From: Mycobacterium sp. 1081908.1
Lineage (GTDB): Bacteria; Actinomycetota; Actinomycetes; Mycobacteriales; Mycobacteriaceae
Direction: 5' to 3'
DNA: 64,000 nucleotides
NCBI RefSeq assembly: GCF_001673535.1
Contig: NZ_LZLY01000058.1
Location: 1 to 64,000, forward strand
Numbering within the stretch: position 1 is the first letter of the stretch; each line of letters opens with the position of its first letter. A program made the position numbers and the translations under genes. Shown one piece after another: positions 41,204-49,343 of this stretch. The notes beneath the pieces are model-generated. The model saw nothing but the letters and a program-made list of their open reading frames with translations. It made no database searches and had not been told where the DNA came from.

Positions 41204-41791
41204 TTATGCCGATGCCTTGAGCAGCTCGCCGGCGTCGATCGTCGGGTCGCCCTTGCGCCAGTTGCACGCGCACAGCTCGTCGGATTGCAACGCGTCCAGC
41301 ACTCGCAGCACCTCGTCGACATTACGCCCCACGGATCCGGCGGTCGCCGAGACGAATTGGATTTCGTTATTCGGATCGACGATGAACGTGACCCGGTCGG
41401 CAACTCCGTCGGCGTTCAGCACGCCCGTGGCCAGCGAAAGCTCCCGCTTGATGTCCGAAAGCATCGGGAAGGGCAGCTTCTTGAGGTCTTCGTGCTGCGC
41501 GCGCCACTGGAAGTGCACGAACTCGCTGTCGATCGAGACACCGAGCACCTGTGTGTCGCGGTCCTCGAACTCGTCGTTGAGCTTGCCGAACGCCGCGATC
41601 TCCGTCGGGCACACGAACGTGAAGTCCTTGGGCCAGAAGAAGATAACGCGCCACTTGCCGTTGTGGTCCTCGTTGGTGATGGTAGTGAAGTAGTCGCCGG
41701 GTTGCTTGGCGTCGACCTTCGACAGGTCGCCACCGATCAGCGCGGTGAGCTGGTAGGCGGGGAATTGATCGCCGATCGTCAGCAGGGACAT
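41204..41791 (-). CDS. ahpC: Alkyl hydroperoxide reductase AhpC (peroxiredoxin)
   Basis: 195 residues, 2-Cys peroxiredoxin. The peroxidatic Cys61 is in [10 protein letters not shown]; the resolving pair is in [12 protein letters not shown] (Cys174, Cys176 by the M. tuberculosis numbering). Detoxifies alkyl hydroperoxides, H2O2 and peroxynitrite. First gene of an ahpC-ahpD-amylase unit, divergent from oxyR; the 101-bp intergenic region holds the OxyR-type operator and a second palindrome. In M. tuberculosis this locus is elsewhere (Rv2428) and its oxyR is a pseudogene. Confidence 0.97.
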   Translation of the reverse strand: MSLLTIGDQFPAYQLTALIGGDLSKVDAKQPGDYFTTITNEDHNGKWRVIFFWPKDFTFVCPTEIAAFGKLNDEFEDRDTQVLGVSIDSEFVHFQWRAQHEDLKKLPFPMLSDIKRELSLATGVLNADGVADRVTFIVDPNNEIQFVSATAGSVGRNVDEVLRVLDALQSDELCACNWRKGDPTIDAGELLKASA

Positions 41792-41865
41792 GCCGCTCCT
41801 TAACTGGAATTATTCAAAATTAGCCGTCTGTCACCATGATGCCGCCCCGCCGATTTGAAGTAAAG

Positions 41866-41877
41866 GTGATATATCAC
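41866..41877. promoter_or_regulatory. Perfect 12-bp palindrome in the ahpC-oxyR region
   Basis: GTGATATATCAC is self-complementary and lies 16-27 bases upstream of the oxyR start codon, in an AT-rich patch that probably contains promoter elements for both directions. It is distinct from the OxyR operator and may bind another repressor. Confidence 0.5.
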
Positions 41878-41883
41878 ACTATA

Positions 41884-41904
41884 CTTATTGGCATGCCCGA
41901 TAAG
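41884..41904. promoter_or_regulatory. OxyR operator (T-N11-A) overlapping the oxyR start codon
   Basis: CTTAT and ATAAG form a dyad separated by 11 bases, with the ATG of oxyR exactly in the centre. This is the arrangement described as conserved for mycobacterial oxyR-ahpC loci. Binding here would let OxyR control both its own gene and ahpC. Confidence 0.85.
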
Positions 41905-42828
41905 ACCTATCAGCCGACCATCGCCGGTCTCCGCGCGTTCGTCGCGGTGGCCGAAAAGCAGCACTTCAGCAGCGCCGCAACAACTCTCGGCGTCAGCCAG
42001 TCGACACTCTCGCAGGCGCTGGCGGCGCTGGAGGCGGGTCTGGGCACGCAGCTGATCGAAAGGTCGACCCGGCGTGTCTTCTTGACTACGGAGGGCACGC
42101 AGCTCCTGCCCCGCGCCCAGGCCGTGGTCGACGCCGTCGACGCGTTCAGTGCCGCCGCCGCGGGCGCGTCCGATCCGCTGCAGGCCGGCGTGCGGCTGGG
42201 GATGATCCCCACCGTGGCGCCCTACGTGCTGCCGACGGTGCTGGCCGGGCTGGCCGAACAACTGCCGTCGCTCACGTTGCGGGTGGTCGAGGACCAAACC
42301 GAACGGCTGCTGCGGCTGCTGCGCGAGGGGGCGCTGGACGCAGCGCTGATCGCGTTGCCGGCGGACGCTGTCGGGTTGACCGCCGTCCCGATCTATGACG
42401 AGGATTTCGTGCTCGCGCTGCCGCCCGGGCACCCGCTGTCCGGCAAGCGCCGGGTGCCGGCGACCGCGCTGGCCGAGCTGCCGCTGCTGCTGTTGGACGA
42501 GGGCCACTGCCTGCGCGACCAGGCGCTGGACGTCTGCCAGAAGGCCGGCGTTCGGGCGGAGCTGGCCAACACCCGCGCCGCGTCGCTGGCCACCGCGGTG
42601 CAGTGCGTGACCGGCGGGCTGGGGGTGACCCTCATCCCGCAGAGCGCGGTGCCGGTCGAGGCCGCCAGGAGCCGGCTCGGCCTCGCGCAGTTCGCCGCGC
42701 CCCGCCCGGGCCGGCGGATCGGCCTGGTGTTTCGCTCCTCGAGCGGCCGCGACGAGTCCTACCGGCAACTGGCGGCGACGATCGGCAAATTGATCGGCCA
42801 GCAACACCAGGTACAGCCGGTCAAATAG
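41893..42828 (+). CDS. oxyR: LysR-type peroxide regulator OxyR, intact
   Basis: 311 residues. An N-terminal LysR helix-turn-helix ([45 protein letters not shown]) is followed by a regulatory domain. The redox cysteines are in [16 protein letters not shown] (about 206 and 215), equivalent to the Cys pair that forms the peroxide-sensing disulphide in enterobacterial OxyR. The ATG (MPDKTYQP) is fixed by the operator dyad; an upstream in-frame ATG lies within the promoter. Activates ahpC in oxidised form. The gene has no frameshift or stop, unlike the decayed copies in M. tuberculosis. Confidence 0.95.
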   Translation: MPDKTYQPTIAGLRAFVAVAEKQHFSSAATTLGVSQSTLSQALAALEAGLGTQLIERSTRRVFLTTEGTQLLPRAQAVVDAVDAFSAAAAGASDPLQAGVRLGMIPTVAPYVLPTVLAGLAEQLPSLTLRVVEDQTERLLRLLREGALDAALIALPADAVGLTAVPIYDEDFVLALPPGHPLSGKRRVPATALAELPLLLLDEGHCLRDQALDVCQKAGVRAELANTRAASLATAVQCVTGGLGVTLIPQSAVPVEAARSRLGLAQFAAPRPGRRIGLVFRSSSGRDESYRQLAATIGKLIGQQHQVQPVK

Positions 42829-42854
42829 TCGTCCGCCGGCGGTAAGTTCGGCGC

Positions 42855-43556
42855 ATGGAAAAGGTGATCGCGGTCCTGATGCGCTCGGAGCCGGACGACG
42901 ACTGGTGCGCCCGGCAACGGGGTCACGTCGCCGACGCGCTGTTGGAACTGGGCCTGTTCGGCCTCCAGGTGAACGTTCGGGACGGCGCGGTGCGTCACTC
43001 GCTGATGACGCTGACGACCATGGACCCGCCGGCGGCCGCGGTGGTTAGCATGTGGACCCAGCAATGCTATGGCGACCAGGCGCAGGCGGCGCTGAAGTTC
43101 CTCGCCCAGGAATGCGACCAGCTGGCCGCCTACCTGGTGACCGAGTCGGTTCCGCTGGCCGCGCCGCCGACCGAACCCGGTTGTCGCACAACGGGTCTGG
43201 CCAACATCGCGTTGCTGCGACGCCCCGCGCATCTGGACCAGGCGACCTGGCTGGCCCGCTGGCAGGGGGACCACACCTCGGTGGCCATCGAGACGCAGTC
43301 GACGTTCGGCTACACCCAGAACTGGGTGGTGCGGGCCCTCACCCGGGACGCCCCGGGAATCGCGGGCATCGTCGAGGAGTTGTTCCCCGAGGAGGCGATC
43401 ACCGATCTCAAGGCCTTCTTCGGTGCCGCCGACGACGACGACCTGCAACACCGGCTCGGCCGGATGGTCGCCAGCACAACTGCATTCGGCGCGAACGAGA
43501 ACATCGACACCGTGCCGACCAGCCGCTACGTGTTCAGGACACCATTTCGGGATTGA
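42855..43556 (+). CDS. EthD-like dimeric alpha/beta-barrel protein, Rv1874 type
   Basis: 233 residues with two related halves: EKVIAVLMRSEPDDDWCARQRGHVADALLELGLFGLQVNV and LANIALLRRPAHLDQATWLARWQGDHTSVAIETQSTFGYTQNWVVRAL. The second is typical of the EthD/dimeric alpha-beta barrel superfamily (W..H...A). Function unknown. It follows oxyR by 26 bases and precedes the Rv1875-like gene by nine, so the three could be read together, though the Rv1874-Rv1875 pairing is older than the oxyR neighbour. Confidence 0.82.
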   Translation: MEKVIAVLMRSEPDDDWCARQRGHVADALLELGLFGLQVNVRDGAVRHSLMTLTTMDPPAAAVVSMWTQQCYGDQAQAALKFLAQECDQLAAYLVTESVPLAAPPTEPGCRTTGLANIALLRRPAHLDQATWLARWQGDHTSVAIETQSTFGYTQNWVVRALTRDAPGIAGIVEELFPEEAITDLKAFFGAADDDDLQHRLGRMVASTTAFGANENIDTVPTSRYVFRTPFRD

Positions 43557-43565
43557 GGACCGCTC

Positions 43566-44009
43566 ATGACAACGCTCGACGACGCGGTGGCGCTCGCCAA
43601 AGGGGAAAGCGGTCTGGCCGTGGTCTCGACGATTCGCGCCGACGAAACCGTGCAGGCTTCGCTGGTCAACGTCGGGCTGCTGCCGAGCCCGGCCACCGGT
43701 GAGCCCTGCCTGGCTTTCACCACGTACGGCAAGGTCAAGCTCGCCAACCTGCGGGCCCGCCCGCAACTGGCCGTCACGTTCAAGAACGGCTGGCAGTGGG
43801 CGACCGTCGAGGGCCGCGCCGAGCTCGCCGGCCCGGACGACGCGGCGGCCTGGCTGAAAGACGCCGACCAGTTGCGGCTGCTGCTGCGCGAGGTCTTCGC
43901 CGCCGCCGGCGGCACCCACGACGACTGGGACGAGTACGACCGGGTGATGGCCAAGGAGCGTCGCGCGGTGGTGTTGATCGCGCCGACCCGCGTCTACAGC
44001 AACGGCTGA
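43566..44009 (+). CDS. PPOX-type F420-binding protein, Rv1875 type
   Basis: 147 residues with the split-barrel fold: GLAVVSTIRADETVQASLVNVGLLPSPATGEPCLAFTTYGKVKLANLRARPQLAVTFKNGWQWATVEGRAEL, and ERRAVVLIAPTRVYSNG at the C-terminus. Related mycobacterial FDOR-B proteins bind F420 or flavins and reduce small quinone-like or biliverdin-like molecules; the substrate here is unknown. The nine-base gap to the upstream EthD-like gene indicates co-transcription. Confidence 0.88.
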   Translation: MTTLDDAVALAKGESGLAVVSTIRADETVQASLVNVGLLPSPATGEPCLAFTTYGKVKLANLRARPQLAVTFKNGWQWATVEGRAELAGPDDAAAWLKDADQLRLLLREVFAAAGGTHDDWDEYDRVMAKERRAVVLIAPTRVYSNG

Positions 44010-44032
44010 ACCGCACCCGTTAGGCTGCAGCC

Positions 44033-44782
44033 GTGACGCTGCAGATCGACGACAAGAACCGGGTGCGCACCCTCACGCTGAACCGGCCCGAGGCGCTCAA
44101 CGCGTTCAACGAAGCGCTGTACGACGCGACGGCGGAGGCGTTGCTGGCGGCCGCCGACGATCCCGACGTCGCCGTCGTCCTACTGACCGGCGCGGGCCGC
44201 GGCTTCAGCGCCGGCACCGACCTCGCCGAGATGCAGGCGCGCATCACCGACCCGGGCTTCACCCCCGGAAAGCACGGATTTCCCGGCCTGATCGACGCGC
44301 TCGCCGCGTTCCCCAAGCCGCTGATCTGCGCGGTCAACGGCGTGGGCGTGGGGATCGGCGCGACCATCCTCGGGTACGCCGACCTGGCGTTCATGTCGTC
44401 GACGGCGCGGCTGAAGTGCCCCTTCACTAGCCTGGGCGTGGCACCCGAGGCGGCCTCGTCGTACCTGCTGCCGCAGCTGGTGGGCCGGCAAAACGCCGCG
44501 TGGCTGCTGATGTCCTCGGAGTGGGTCGACGCCGACGAGGCGCTGCGGATGGGCCTGGTCTGGCGGGTCTGCGACCCGGAGGAGCTGCTAGCCGAGGCGC
44601 GCCGGCACGCGGAAATCCTTGCGGCCCGGCCTATTTCGAGCCTGATGGCCGTCAAGCACACGATGATGGAACCGGTCCGTCCCGAAATCGCCGCGGCGAG
44701 CGCGCGCGAGAACGCTCACTTCGCCGAACTGATGGGCGCCCAGGCCAACGCCGCGGCCCTGGCGGACTTCAACAAGCGCTAA
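44033..44782 (+). CDS. Enoyl-CoA hydratase/isomerase family protein
   Basis: 249 residues, crotonase fold: RTLTLNRPEALNAFNEALYDAT, VLLTGAGRGFSAGTDLAEM (oxyanion-hole strand), KPLICAVNGVGVGIGATILGYADLAFMSSTARLKCPFTSLGVAPEAASSYLLPQLVG. The second catalytic Glu is present (APEAAS); the first position reads as a non-Glu residue, so it may be an isomerase or thioesterase-type member rather than a hydratase. GTG start. Convergent with the small ferredoxin gene. Confidence 0.85.
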   Translation: MTLQIDDKNRVRTLTLNRPEALNAFNEALYDATAEALLAAADDPDVAVVLLTGAGRGFSAGTDLAEMQARITDPGFTPGKHGFPGLIDALAAFPKPLICAVNGVGVGIGATILGYADLAFMSSTARLKCPFTSLGVAPEAASSYLLPQLVGRQNAAWLLMSSEWVDADEALRMGLVWRVCDPEELLAEARRHAEILAARPISSLMAVKHTMMEPVRPEIAAASARENAHFAELMGAQANAAALADFNKR

Positions 44783-44786
44783 CCGG

Positions 44787-44966
44787 CTACTGAGCGGGCT
44801 CAAATTGGCGCGACGCGGCAATGATCGCGCGCAGGGTGCGCCTGCAGCGCCCGCAGTCGCCCCCGGCCCCGCACGCCTCGGCGACCTCCTTGGAGGTCGA
44901 TGCCCCCTGCGCGACGACGTCCGAGACGGTCTGGTTGGTGGCCCCGACGCACAGGCATACGTACAT
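44787..44966 (-). CDS. bfd: Bacterioferritin-associated ferredoxin
   Basis: 59 residues: MYVCLCVGATNQTV, a central VVAQGASTSKEVAEACGAGGDCGRC. The four Cys pattern CxC...CxxC ligates one [2Fe-2S] cluster. Bfd delivers electrons to bacterioferritin for release of stored iron. The short ATG start is correct for the family; a longer frame adds nine unrelated residues. Divergent from bfrA across a 239-bp region that contains two IdeR boxes, matching Rv1876A next to bfrA in M. tuberculosis. Confidence 0.92.
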   Translation of the reverse strand: MYVCLCVGATNQTVSDVVAQGASTSKEVAEACGAGGDCGRCRRTLRAIIAASRQFEPAQ

Positions 44967-45014
44967 CAGCGCACCCCTCGGGCGCGGGCACAAGCCGAGC
45001 GAACCAGCCGCATG

Positions 45015-45052
45015 TTAGCGAAGTCTACCCTAAGTAGGTTAGCGACGCCTAA
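45015..45052. promoter_or_regulatory. Two tandem IdeR boxes between bfd and bfrA
   Basis: TTAGCGAAGTCTACCCTAA (45015-45033) matches 14 of 19 positions of the IdeR consensus, and GTAGGTTAGCGACGCCTAA (45034-45052) matches 13 of 19. In M. tuberculosis two adjacent IdeR sites upstream of bfrA mediate activation under high iron; the geometry here is the same. The same region must also carry the bfd promoter. Confidence 0.82.
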
Positions 45053-45205
45053 CCCCAGGTAGGTGACCCCCGACACGCACTGAGCCCAGCCAAACCTTGC
45101 TGGAAGATTCGAAATCGGCATGGCAAAGTGCTGCTAGCGCCCGGTGTTTCAGCCCAGCCCGCCGCCGCGGCCAGACGTGACAGCCCTCAGACGCTAGGAG
45201 TGACC

Positions 45206-45685
45206 ATGCAAGGTGATCCGGACGTGCTGCGCCTGCTCAACGAGCAACTGACCAGCGAGCTCACCGCGATCAACCAGTATTTTCTGCATTCGAAGATGCA
45301 GGACAACTGGGGCTTCACCGAGCTGGCCGCGAAGACCCGCGAAGAGTCGTTCGACGAGATGCGGCACGCCGAGGAGATCACCGACCGCATCTTGTTGCTC
45401 GACGGGTTGCCGAACTACCAGCGCCTCTTTTCGCTGCGCGTCGGCCAGACGCTGCGCGAGCAGTTCGAGGCCGACCTGGCCATCGAGTACGAGGTGATGG
45501 ACCGGCTCAAGCCCGGAATCATCATGTGCCGGGAGAAGCAGGACAGCACCAGCGCCGTCCTCCTGGAGAAGATCGTCGCCGACGAGGAAAGCCACATCGA
45601 CTACCTGGAGACCCAGCTGGAGTTGATGGAAAAGCTGGGCGAGGAGCTCTACTCGGCGCAGTGCGTGTCGCGGCCGCCGAGCTGA
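45206..45685 (+). CDS. bfrA: Bacterioferritin BfrA
   Basis: 159 residues, a 24-mer haem-containing iron store. All ferroxidase ligands are at the canonical positions (Glu18, Glu51, His54, Glu94, Glu127, His130) and the haem ligand Met52 is present. AGGAGTGACC before the ATG fixes the start. IdeR-Fe probably activates it through the tandem boxes upstream, and the MrsI-like sRNA in this window is a likely post-transcriptional repressor in iron starvation. Confidence 0.97.
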   Translation: MQGDPDVLRLLNEQLTSELTAINQYFLHSKMQDNWGFTELAAKTREESFDEMRHAEEITDRILLLDGLPNYQRLFSLRVGQTLREQFEADLAIEYEVMDRLKPGIIMCREKQDSTSAVLLEKIVADEESHIDYLETQLELMEKLGEELYSAQCVSRPPS

Positions 45686-45750
45686 CGCCCTGATTGCCGT
45701 CACCTGACGCTGGGCACCCGTATGCATCGGGCGCCGACGGGAAGGCAGGC

Positions 45751-47847
45751 ATGACGAGGACGACACCCGCAGCGATCCCGGCCGGCCAGGCCGCGGATAC
45801 CGGGACCGGCGACGTCGCCGTCGATCCGCAGCGACGGAATTTCATCTTCGTGGCGGTCCTGCTCGGCATGCTGATGGCGGCCCTGGACCAGACGATCGTT
45901 GCGACCGCGCTGCCGACGATCGTCGCGAATCTCGGTGGGGCGGGCCATCAATCGTGGGTGGTCACCAGCTACCTGCTGGCGTCGACCATCATGACCGCCC
46001 TCGTCGGCAAGTTCGGAGACCTGTTCGGCCGCAAGCGGGTGTTCCAGGCGGCGGTGGTGTTCTTCGTCGGCGGCTCCGTGCTGTGCGGGCTCTCGACCTC
46101 GATGGGCATGCTGGTGGCGGCGCGCGCGCTGCAGGGCATCGGGGGCGGCGGGCTGATGGTGACCGCCATGGCGCTGATCGGCGAGGTGATCCCGCTGCGG
46201 GATCGCGGCCGCTACCAGGGCGCGATGGGCGCGGTGTTCGGCGTCACCACCGTGATCGGGCCGCTGCTGGGCGGCTACTTCACGGACCACTTCACGTGGC
46301 GCTGGGCGTTCTGGATCAACGTGCCGATTTCGATCGTCGTCTTCTTCGTGGCGGCCGCCGCCATCCCGGCGCTGGCCGACCGCAGCAAGCCGGTCATCGA
46401 CTACGTCGGGATCCTGTTCGTCGGGCTGGGCGCCTCGGGGCTGACGCTGGCCACCAGCTGGGGCGGCACCACGTATCCGTGGGGCTCGGCGGCCATCGTC
46501 GGGCTGTTCGCCGGATCCGCGGTGGCCCTCGGGATCTTCGTCTGGGTGGAAAGCCGCGCCGCCGCGCCGATCCTGCCGACCCGGCTTTTCGGCAGCCCGG
46601 TCTTCACGGTGTGCTGCGTGCTGTCCTTCGTGGTCGGGTTCGCAATGCTGGGCGCCCTGACGTTCCTGCCCACGTACATGCAGTTCGTCGACGGCGTCTC
46701 GGCCACCACGTCGGGCCTGCGCACGCTGCCGATGGTGGTGGGAATGCTGACCACCTCGATGGGCAGCGGTGTGCTCGTGGGCCGCACGGGCCGGTACAAG
46801 ATCTTTCCCGTCGCCGGCACGGCGGTGATGGCGGTGGCGTTCTTCCTGATGTCGCGAATGGACCCGTCGACGTCGGCGCTAGTGCAGTCGCTGTTCCTGG
46901 TCATCCTCGGCGCGGGGATCGGGATGTGCATGCAGACGCTGGTCCTCATCGTGCAGAACACCTCCAACTTCGAGGATCTCGGCGTCGCCACCTCGGGCGT
47001 GACCTTCTTCCGCACCATCGGAAGTTCTTTCGGCGCAGCGATATTCGGTTCGCTGTTCACCAACTTCCTGCACAGCCGGATCGGTCCGGCCCTGGCCGCC
47101 GGCCGCGCGCCGGCCGCCGCGGCCGCTTCACCCGAGGCGCTGCACCGGCTGCCGCACTCGGAGGCGGCCCCGATCGTGGCCGCCTACGCCGATTCGCTCA
47201 CGCGCGTGTTCCTCTGGGCGGTGCCGTTCGCGCTGGTCGGGTTCGTCCTGGCGCTGTTCCTGCGCGAGGTGCCGCTGCGGGGCATCGGCAACAACCGCGG
47301 CGACATCGGCGAGGCCTTCGCCATGCCCAACAGCCAGTCACCCGACGACATGCTTGAGGTCGCCATCGCGCGGATGTTGCGCGGCGAGCCCGGCATTCGG
47401 CTGCGCAGCATCGCGATGCGATCCGACTGCCGGCTCGACGTGGCAGGGCTGTGGGGCGTCCTGCGCGTCAACCGCTACCGGCAGATGTACGGGGTCGCGC
47501 GGCTCACCGACATGGCCGACTTGTTGCGCATCCCGTTCGAGGTGCTGGAGCCCACCTTCTCCCGCCTGGCCGCCGGCGGGTACGTGGTGCTCGACGGCGA
47601 CGAAATGTGGCTCACCCCGGCCGGGACGCAGCAGGTCGACTACGTCCAATCGCTGCTGCTGGCGTGGCTCGTCGACAAGCTGGAACGCTCGCCCGGCTTC
47701 GAGGGCCGGCCCGACCGGCGCCAGGTGCAAGCCGCGCTCGAACGCGTCGCGCATCGAGTTCTGGCCCAACGCGATTGGCAGGACGAGCAACCAACGGCGG
47801 CCATCAAGGCGTTGGATCCGGCGGCTGGGCGTACCATCACGCAATGA
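45751..47847 (+). CDS. DHA2-type MFS exporter with C-terminal winged-helix-like domain, Rv1877 type
   Basis: 698 residues. Fourteen membrane helices (RRNFIFVAVLLGMLMAALDQTIVATALPTIVANLG start; motif A GKFGDLFGRKRVF; motif C AVFGVTTVIGPLLGGYF) span about residues 30-535. A cytoplasmic tail of about 160 residues follows: MLEVAIARMLRGEPGIRLRSIAMRSDCRLDVAGLWGVLRVNRYRQMYGVARLTDMADLLRIP, then FSRLAAGGYVVLDGDEMWLTPAGTQQV, the pattern of a winged-helix. Drug/H+ antiport is likely; the tail may sense or regulate. The ATG with GGAAGGCAGG upstream was preferred to a TTG 57 bases earlier. Confidence 0.88.
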   Translation: MTRTTPAAIPAGQAADTGTGDVAVDPQRRNFIFVAVLLGMLMAALDQTIVATALPTIVANLGGAGHQSWVVTSYLLASTIMTALVGKFGDLFGRKRVFQAAVVFFVGGSVLCGLSTSMGMLVAARALQGIGGGGLMVTAMALIGEVIPLRDRGRYQGAMGAVFGVTTVIGPLLGGYFTDHFTWRWAFWINVPISIVVFFVAAAAIPALADRSKPVIDYVGILFVGLGASGLTLATSWGGTTYPWGSAAIVGLFAGSAVALGIFVWVESRAAAPILPTRLFGSPVFTVCCVLSFVVGFAMLGALTFLPTYMQFVDGVSATTSGLRTLPMVVGMLTTSMGSGVLVGRTGRYKIFPVAGTAVMAVAFFLMSRMDPSTSALVQSLFLVILGAGIGMCMQTLVLIVQNTSNFEDLGVATSGVTFFRTIGSSFGAAIFGSLFTNFLHSRIGPALAAGRAPAAAAASPEALHRLPHSEAAPIVAAYADSLTRVFLWAVPFALVGFVLALFLREVPLRGIGNNRGDIGEAFAMPNSQSPDDMLEVAIARMLRGEPGIRLRSIAMRSDCRLDVAGLWGVLRVNRYRQMYGVARLTDMADLLRIPFEVLEPTFSRLAAGGYVVLDGDEMWLTPAGTQQVDYVQSLLLAWLVDKLERSPGFEGRPDRRQVQAALERVAHRVLAQRDWQDEQPTAAIKALDPAAGRTITQ

Positions 47848-48338
47848 GCCGAATCGGAACATTCGCTGACGACGACATCTATGGCTGGGCCGCGAAGTCC
47901 CCGGACCTGGGCGGCGCGATCGCCAACTTCAGCCAGGCGGTCTACACCAAGAACCGGCTGCCGATGCGCACCCGCGAACTGGCGCGGACCGTGATCGCCC
48001 ACGACAACGAATGCACGGTGTGCATGAACACCCGCGACGCCGACGGGCCCGCGGCGGGCGTCGACGAAGAGCTCTACGAGCACGCGCTGGAGTGGCGCAC
48101 CTGGCCCGGCTACAGCGAGCAGGAGCGCCTGGCCGCCGAGTTCGCCCACCGGTTCGGCACCGAGCACACCAAGCTGCGCGACGACGAGGACTTCTGGGCC
48201 CGCGCCAACGAGCACTTCACCGAGGAACTGCTCGCCGACCTCGCGATGTCGTGCGCCCTGTGGGTCGGGATGGGGCGGATGCTGCGCACCCTCGACATCG
48301 GCCAGGCCTGCAAGTTCACCCTGCCCAGCCGCGCCTAG
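47844..48338 (+). CDS. Carboxymuconolactone decarboxylase-family protein
   Basis: 164 residues, AhpD-like fold. The CMD motif is LARTVIAHDNECTVCMNTRDADG, carrying the CxxC (ECTVCMN) and the following region, with helices HALEWRTWPGYSEQERLAAEFAHRF and DLAMSCALWVGMGRMLRTLDIG. Members are peroxidase-related or decarboxylase-like; the CxxC suggests a thiol redox activity. The start overlaps the stop of the MFS gene by four bases (ATGA), so the two are translationally coupled; the pair may be a detoxification unit. A terminator follows. Confidence 0.85.
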   Translation: MSRIGTFADDDIYGWAAKSPDLGGAIANFSQAVYTKNRLPMRTRELARTVIAHDNECTVCMNTRDADGPAAGVDEELYEHALEWRTWPGYSEQERLAAEFAHRFGTEHTKLRDDEDFWARANEHFTEELLADLAMSCALWVGMGRMLRTLDIGQACKFTLPSRA

Positions 48339-48355
48339 CCGCCGCGACACTGCAA

Positions 48356-48393
48356 CGGCTGCGACGGCGCGCCGGGAAACGTCGCAGCCGGTT
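48356..48393 (+). terminator. Hairpin terminator after the CMD gene
   Basis: CGGCTGCGAC pairs perfectly with GTCGCAGCCG (10-bp stem, 15-base loop) 18 bases after the stop codon, followed by GTTAAGTTT. Confidence 0.75.
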
Positions 48394-48439
48394 AAGTTTC
48401 GCGGGCACAAACGGGCACGCCGCCGGCGTTGCGATACCT

Positions 48440-49321
48440 GTGAAGATTCGTTTCGGCGTCAGCCTGGGCGCGGACACCCCTCCGGCCCGGCTGGCCGGCA
48501 TCGTCGACCACCTGGAGAGCAGCGGGGTGGACTCGCTGTGGTTCTCCGAGCTGGTCTACTCCCCGGCGGTCGACCCGGTCGTCGGCATGGCCTACACGCT
48601 GGCCCGCACGTCCCGGCTGAAGGTGGGCACGTCGGTGGCCGTGCTGCCGGGCCGGCACCCGGTGCTGGTGGCCAAGCAGCTGGCCTCGTTGGCGGCCGTC
48701 GCCCCCAAGCGGGTCCTGCCCGTCTTCGGTCTGCGCTCGGCGATCCCGGCCGAACGCGAGGTGTTCGTGGTCCCCGACGGGGAACGCGCCGCGGTCTTCG
48801 ACGAGGCGCTGCGGGTGCTGCGCGCGGCGCTGGTCGACGATTCGGCGAGCTACAGCGGCCGGTATTTCACGGTGAGCGGGGCCGCGGTCGCCCCGCGGCC
48901 CACCCCGCCGCTGGACATCTGGTTGGGAGGCTCGGCGCCGGCGGCGTTTCGGCGCATCGGCGCGCTGGCCGACGGCTGGCTGGGCAGTTTCCTCACCCCG
49001 GCCGAGGCGCGCGCGGGGCGCGAGGCGATCGAACGGGCCGCGGAGCGGGCCGGCAGGCGAATCGAGCCCGATCACTACGGCATCTCGCTGGCCGTCGCCG
49101 ACGGCGAGCTGTCCCCGGAGCTGGTGGCGGCGGTCCGCCGGCGTCGCCCCGAACTCGATCCGGGCGAGCTGATCGCCGCCGGTTGGGATCGGCTGCACCG
49201 CCAACTCGACGGCTACATCGACGCGGGACTGACGAAGTTCGTCATCCGGCCGGCGGGGCAAGCGCCGCTGGACGGCTTCCTCGACCGGTTCGCCGCCGAG
49301 TTGATCCCGCGCCAGAACTGA
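48440..49321 (+). CDS. Luciferase-like F420-dependent oxidoreductase
   Basis: 293 residues: KIRFGVSLGADTPPARLAGIVDHLESSGVDSLWFSELVYSPAVDPVVGMAYTLARTSRLKVGTSVAVLPGRHPVLVAKQLASLAAVAPKRVLPVFGL, and PPLDIWLGGSAPAAFRRIGALADGWLGSF. It belongs to the same superfamily as the Rv1855c-like gene in this window but to a different subfamily. Substrate unknown. The GTG start (MKIRFGVSLG) matches relatives; a long open frame before it crosses a terminator and is rejected. Twenty-two bases upstream of glnA3. Confidence 0.85.
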   Translation: MKIRFGVSLGADTPPARLAGIVDHLESSGVDSLWFSELVYSPAVDPVVGMAYTLARTSRLKVGTSVAVLPGRHPVLVAKQLASLAAVAPKRVLPVFGLRSAIPAEREVFVVPDGERAAVFDEALRVLRAALVDDSASYSGRYFTVSGAAVAPRPTPPLDIWLGGSAPAAFRRIGALADGWLGSFLTPAEARAGREAIERAAERAGRRIEPDHYGISLAVADGELSPELVAAVRRRRPELDPGELIAAGWDRLHRQLDGYIDAGLTKFVIRPAGQAPLDGFLDRFAAELIPRQN

Positions 49322-49343
49322 TCGAGTTGCCACAATGGCTGCC

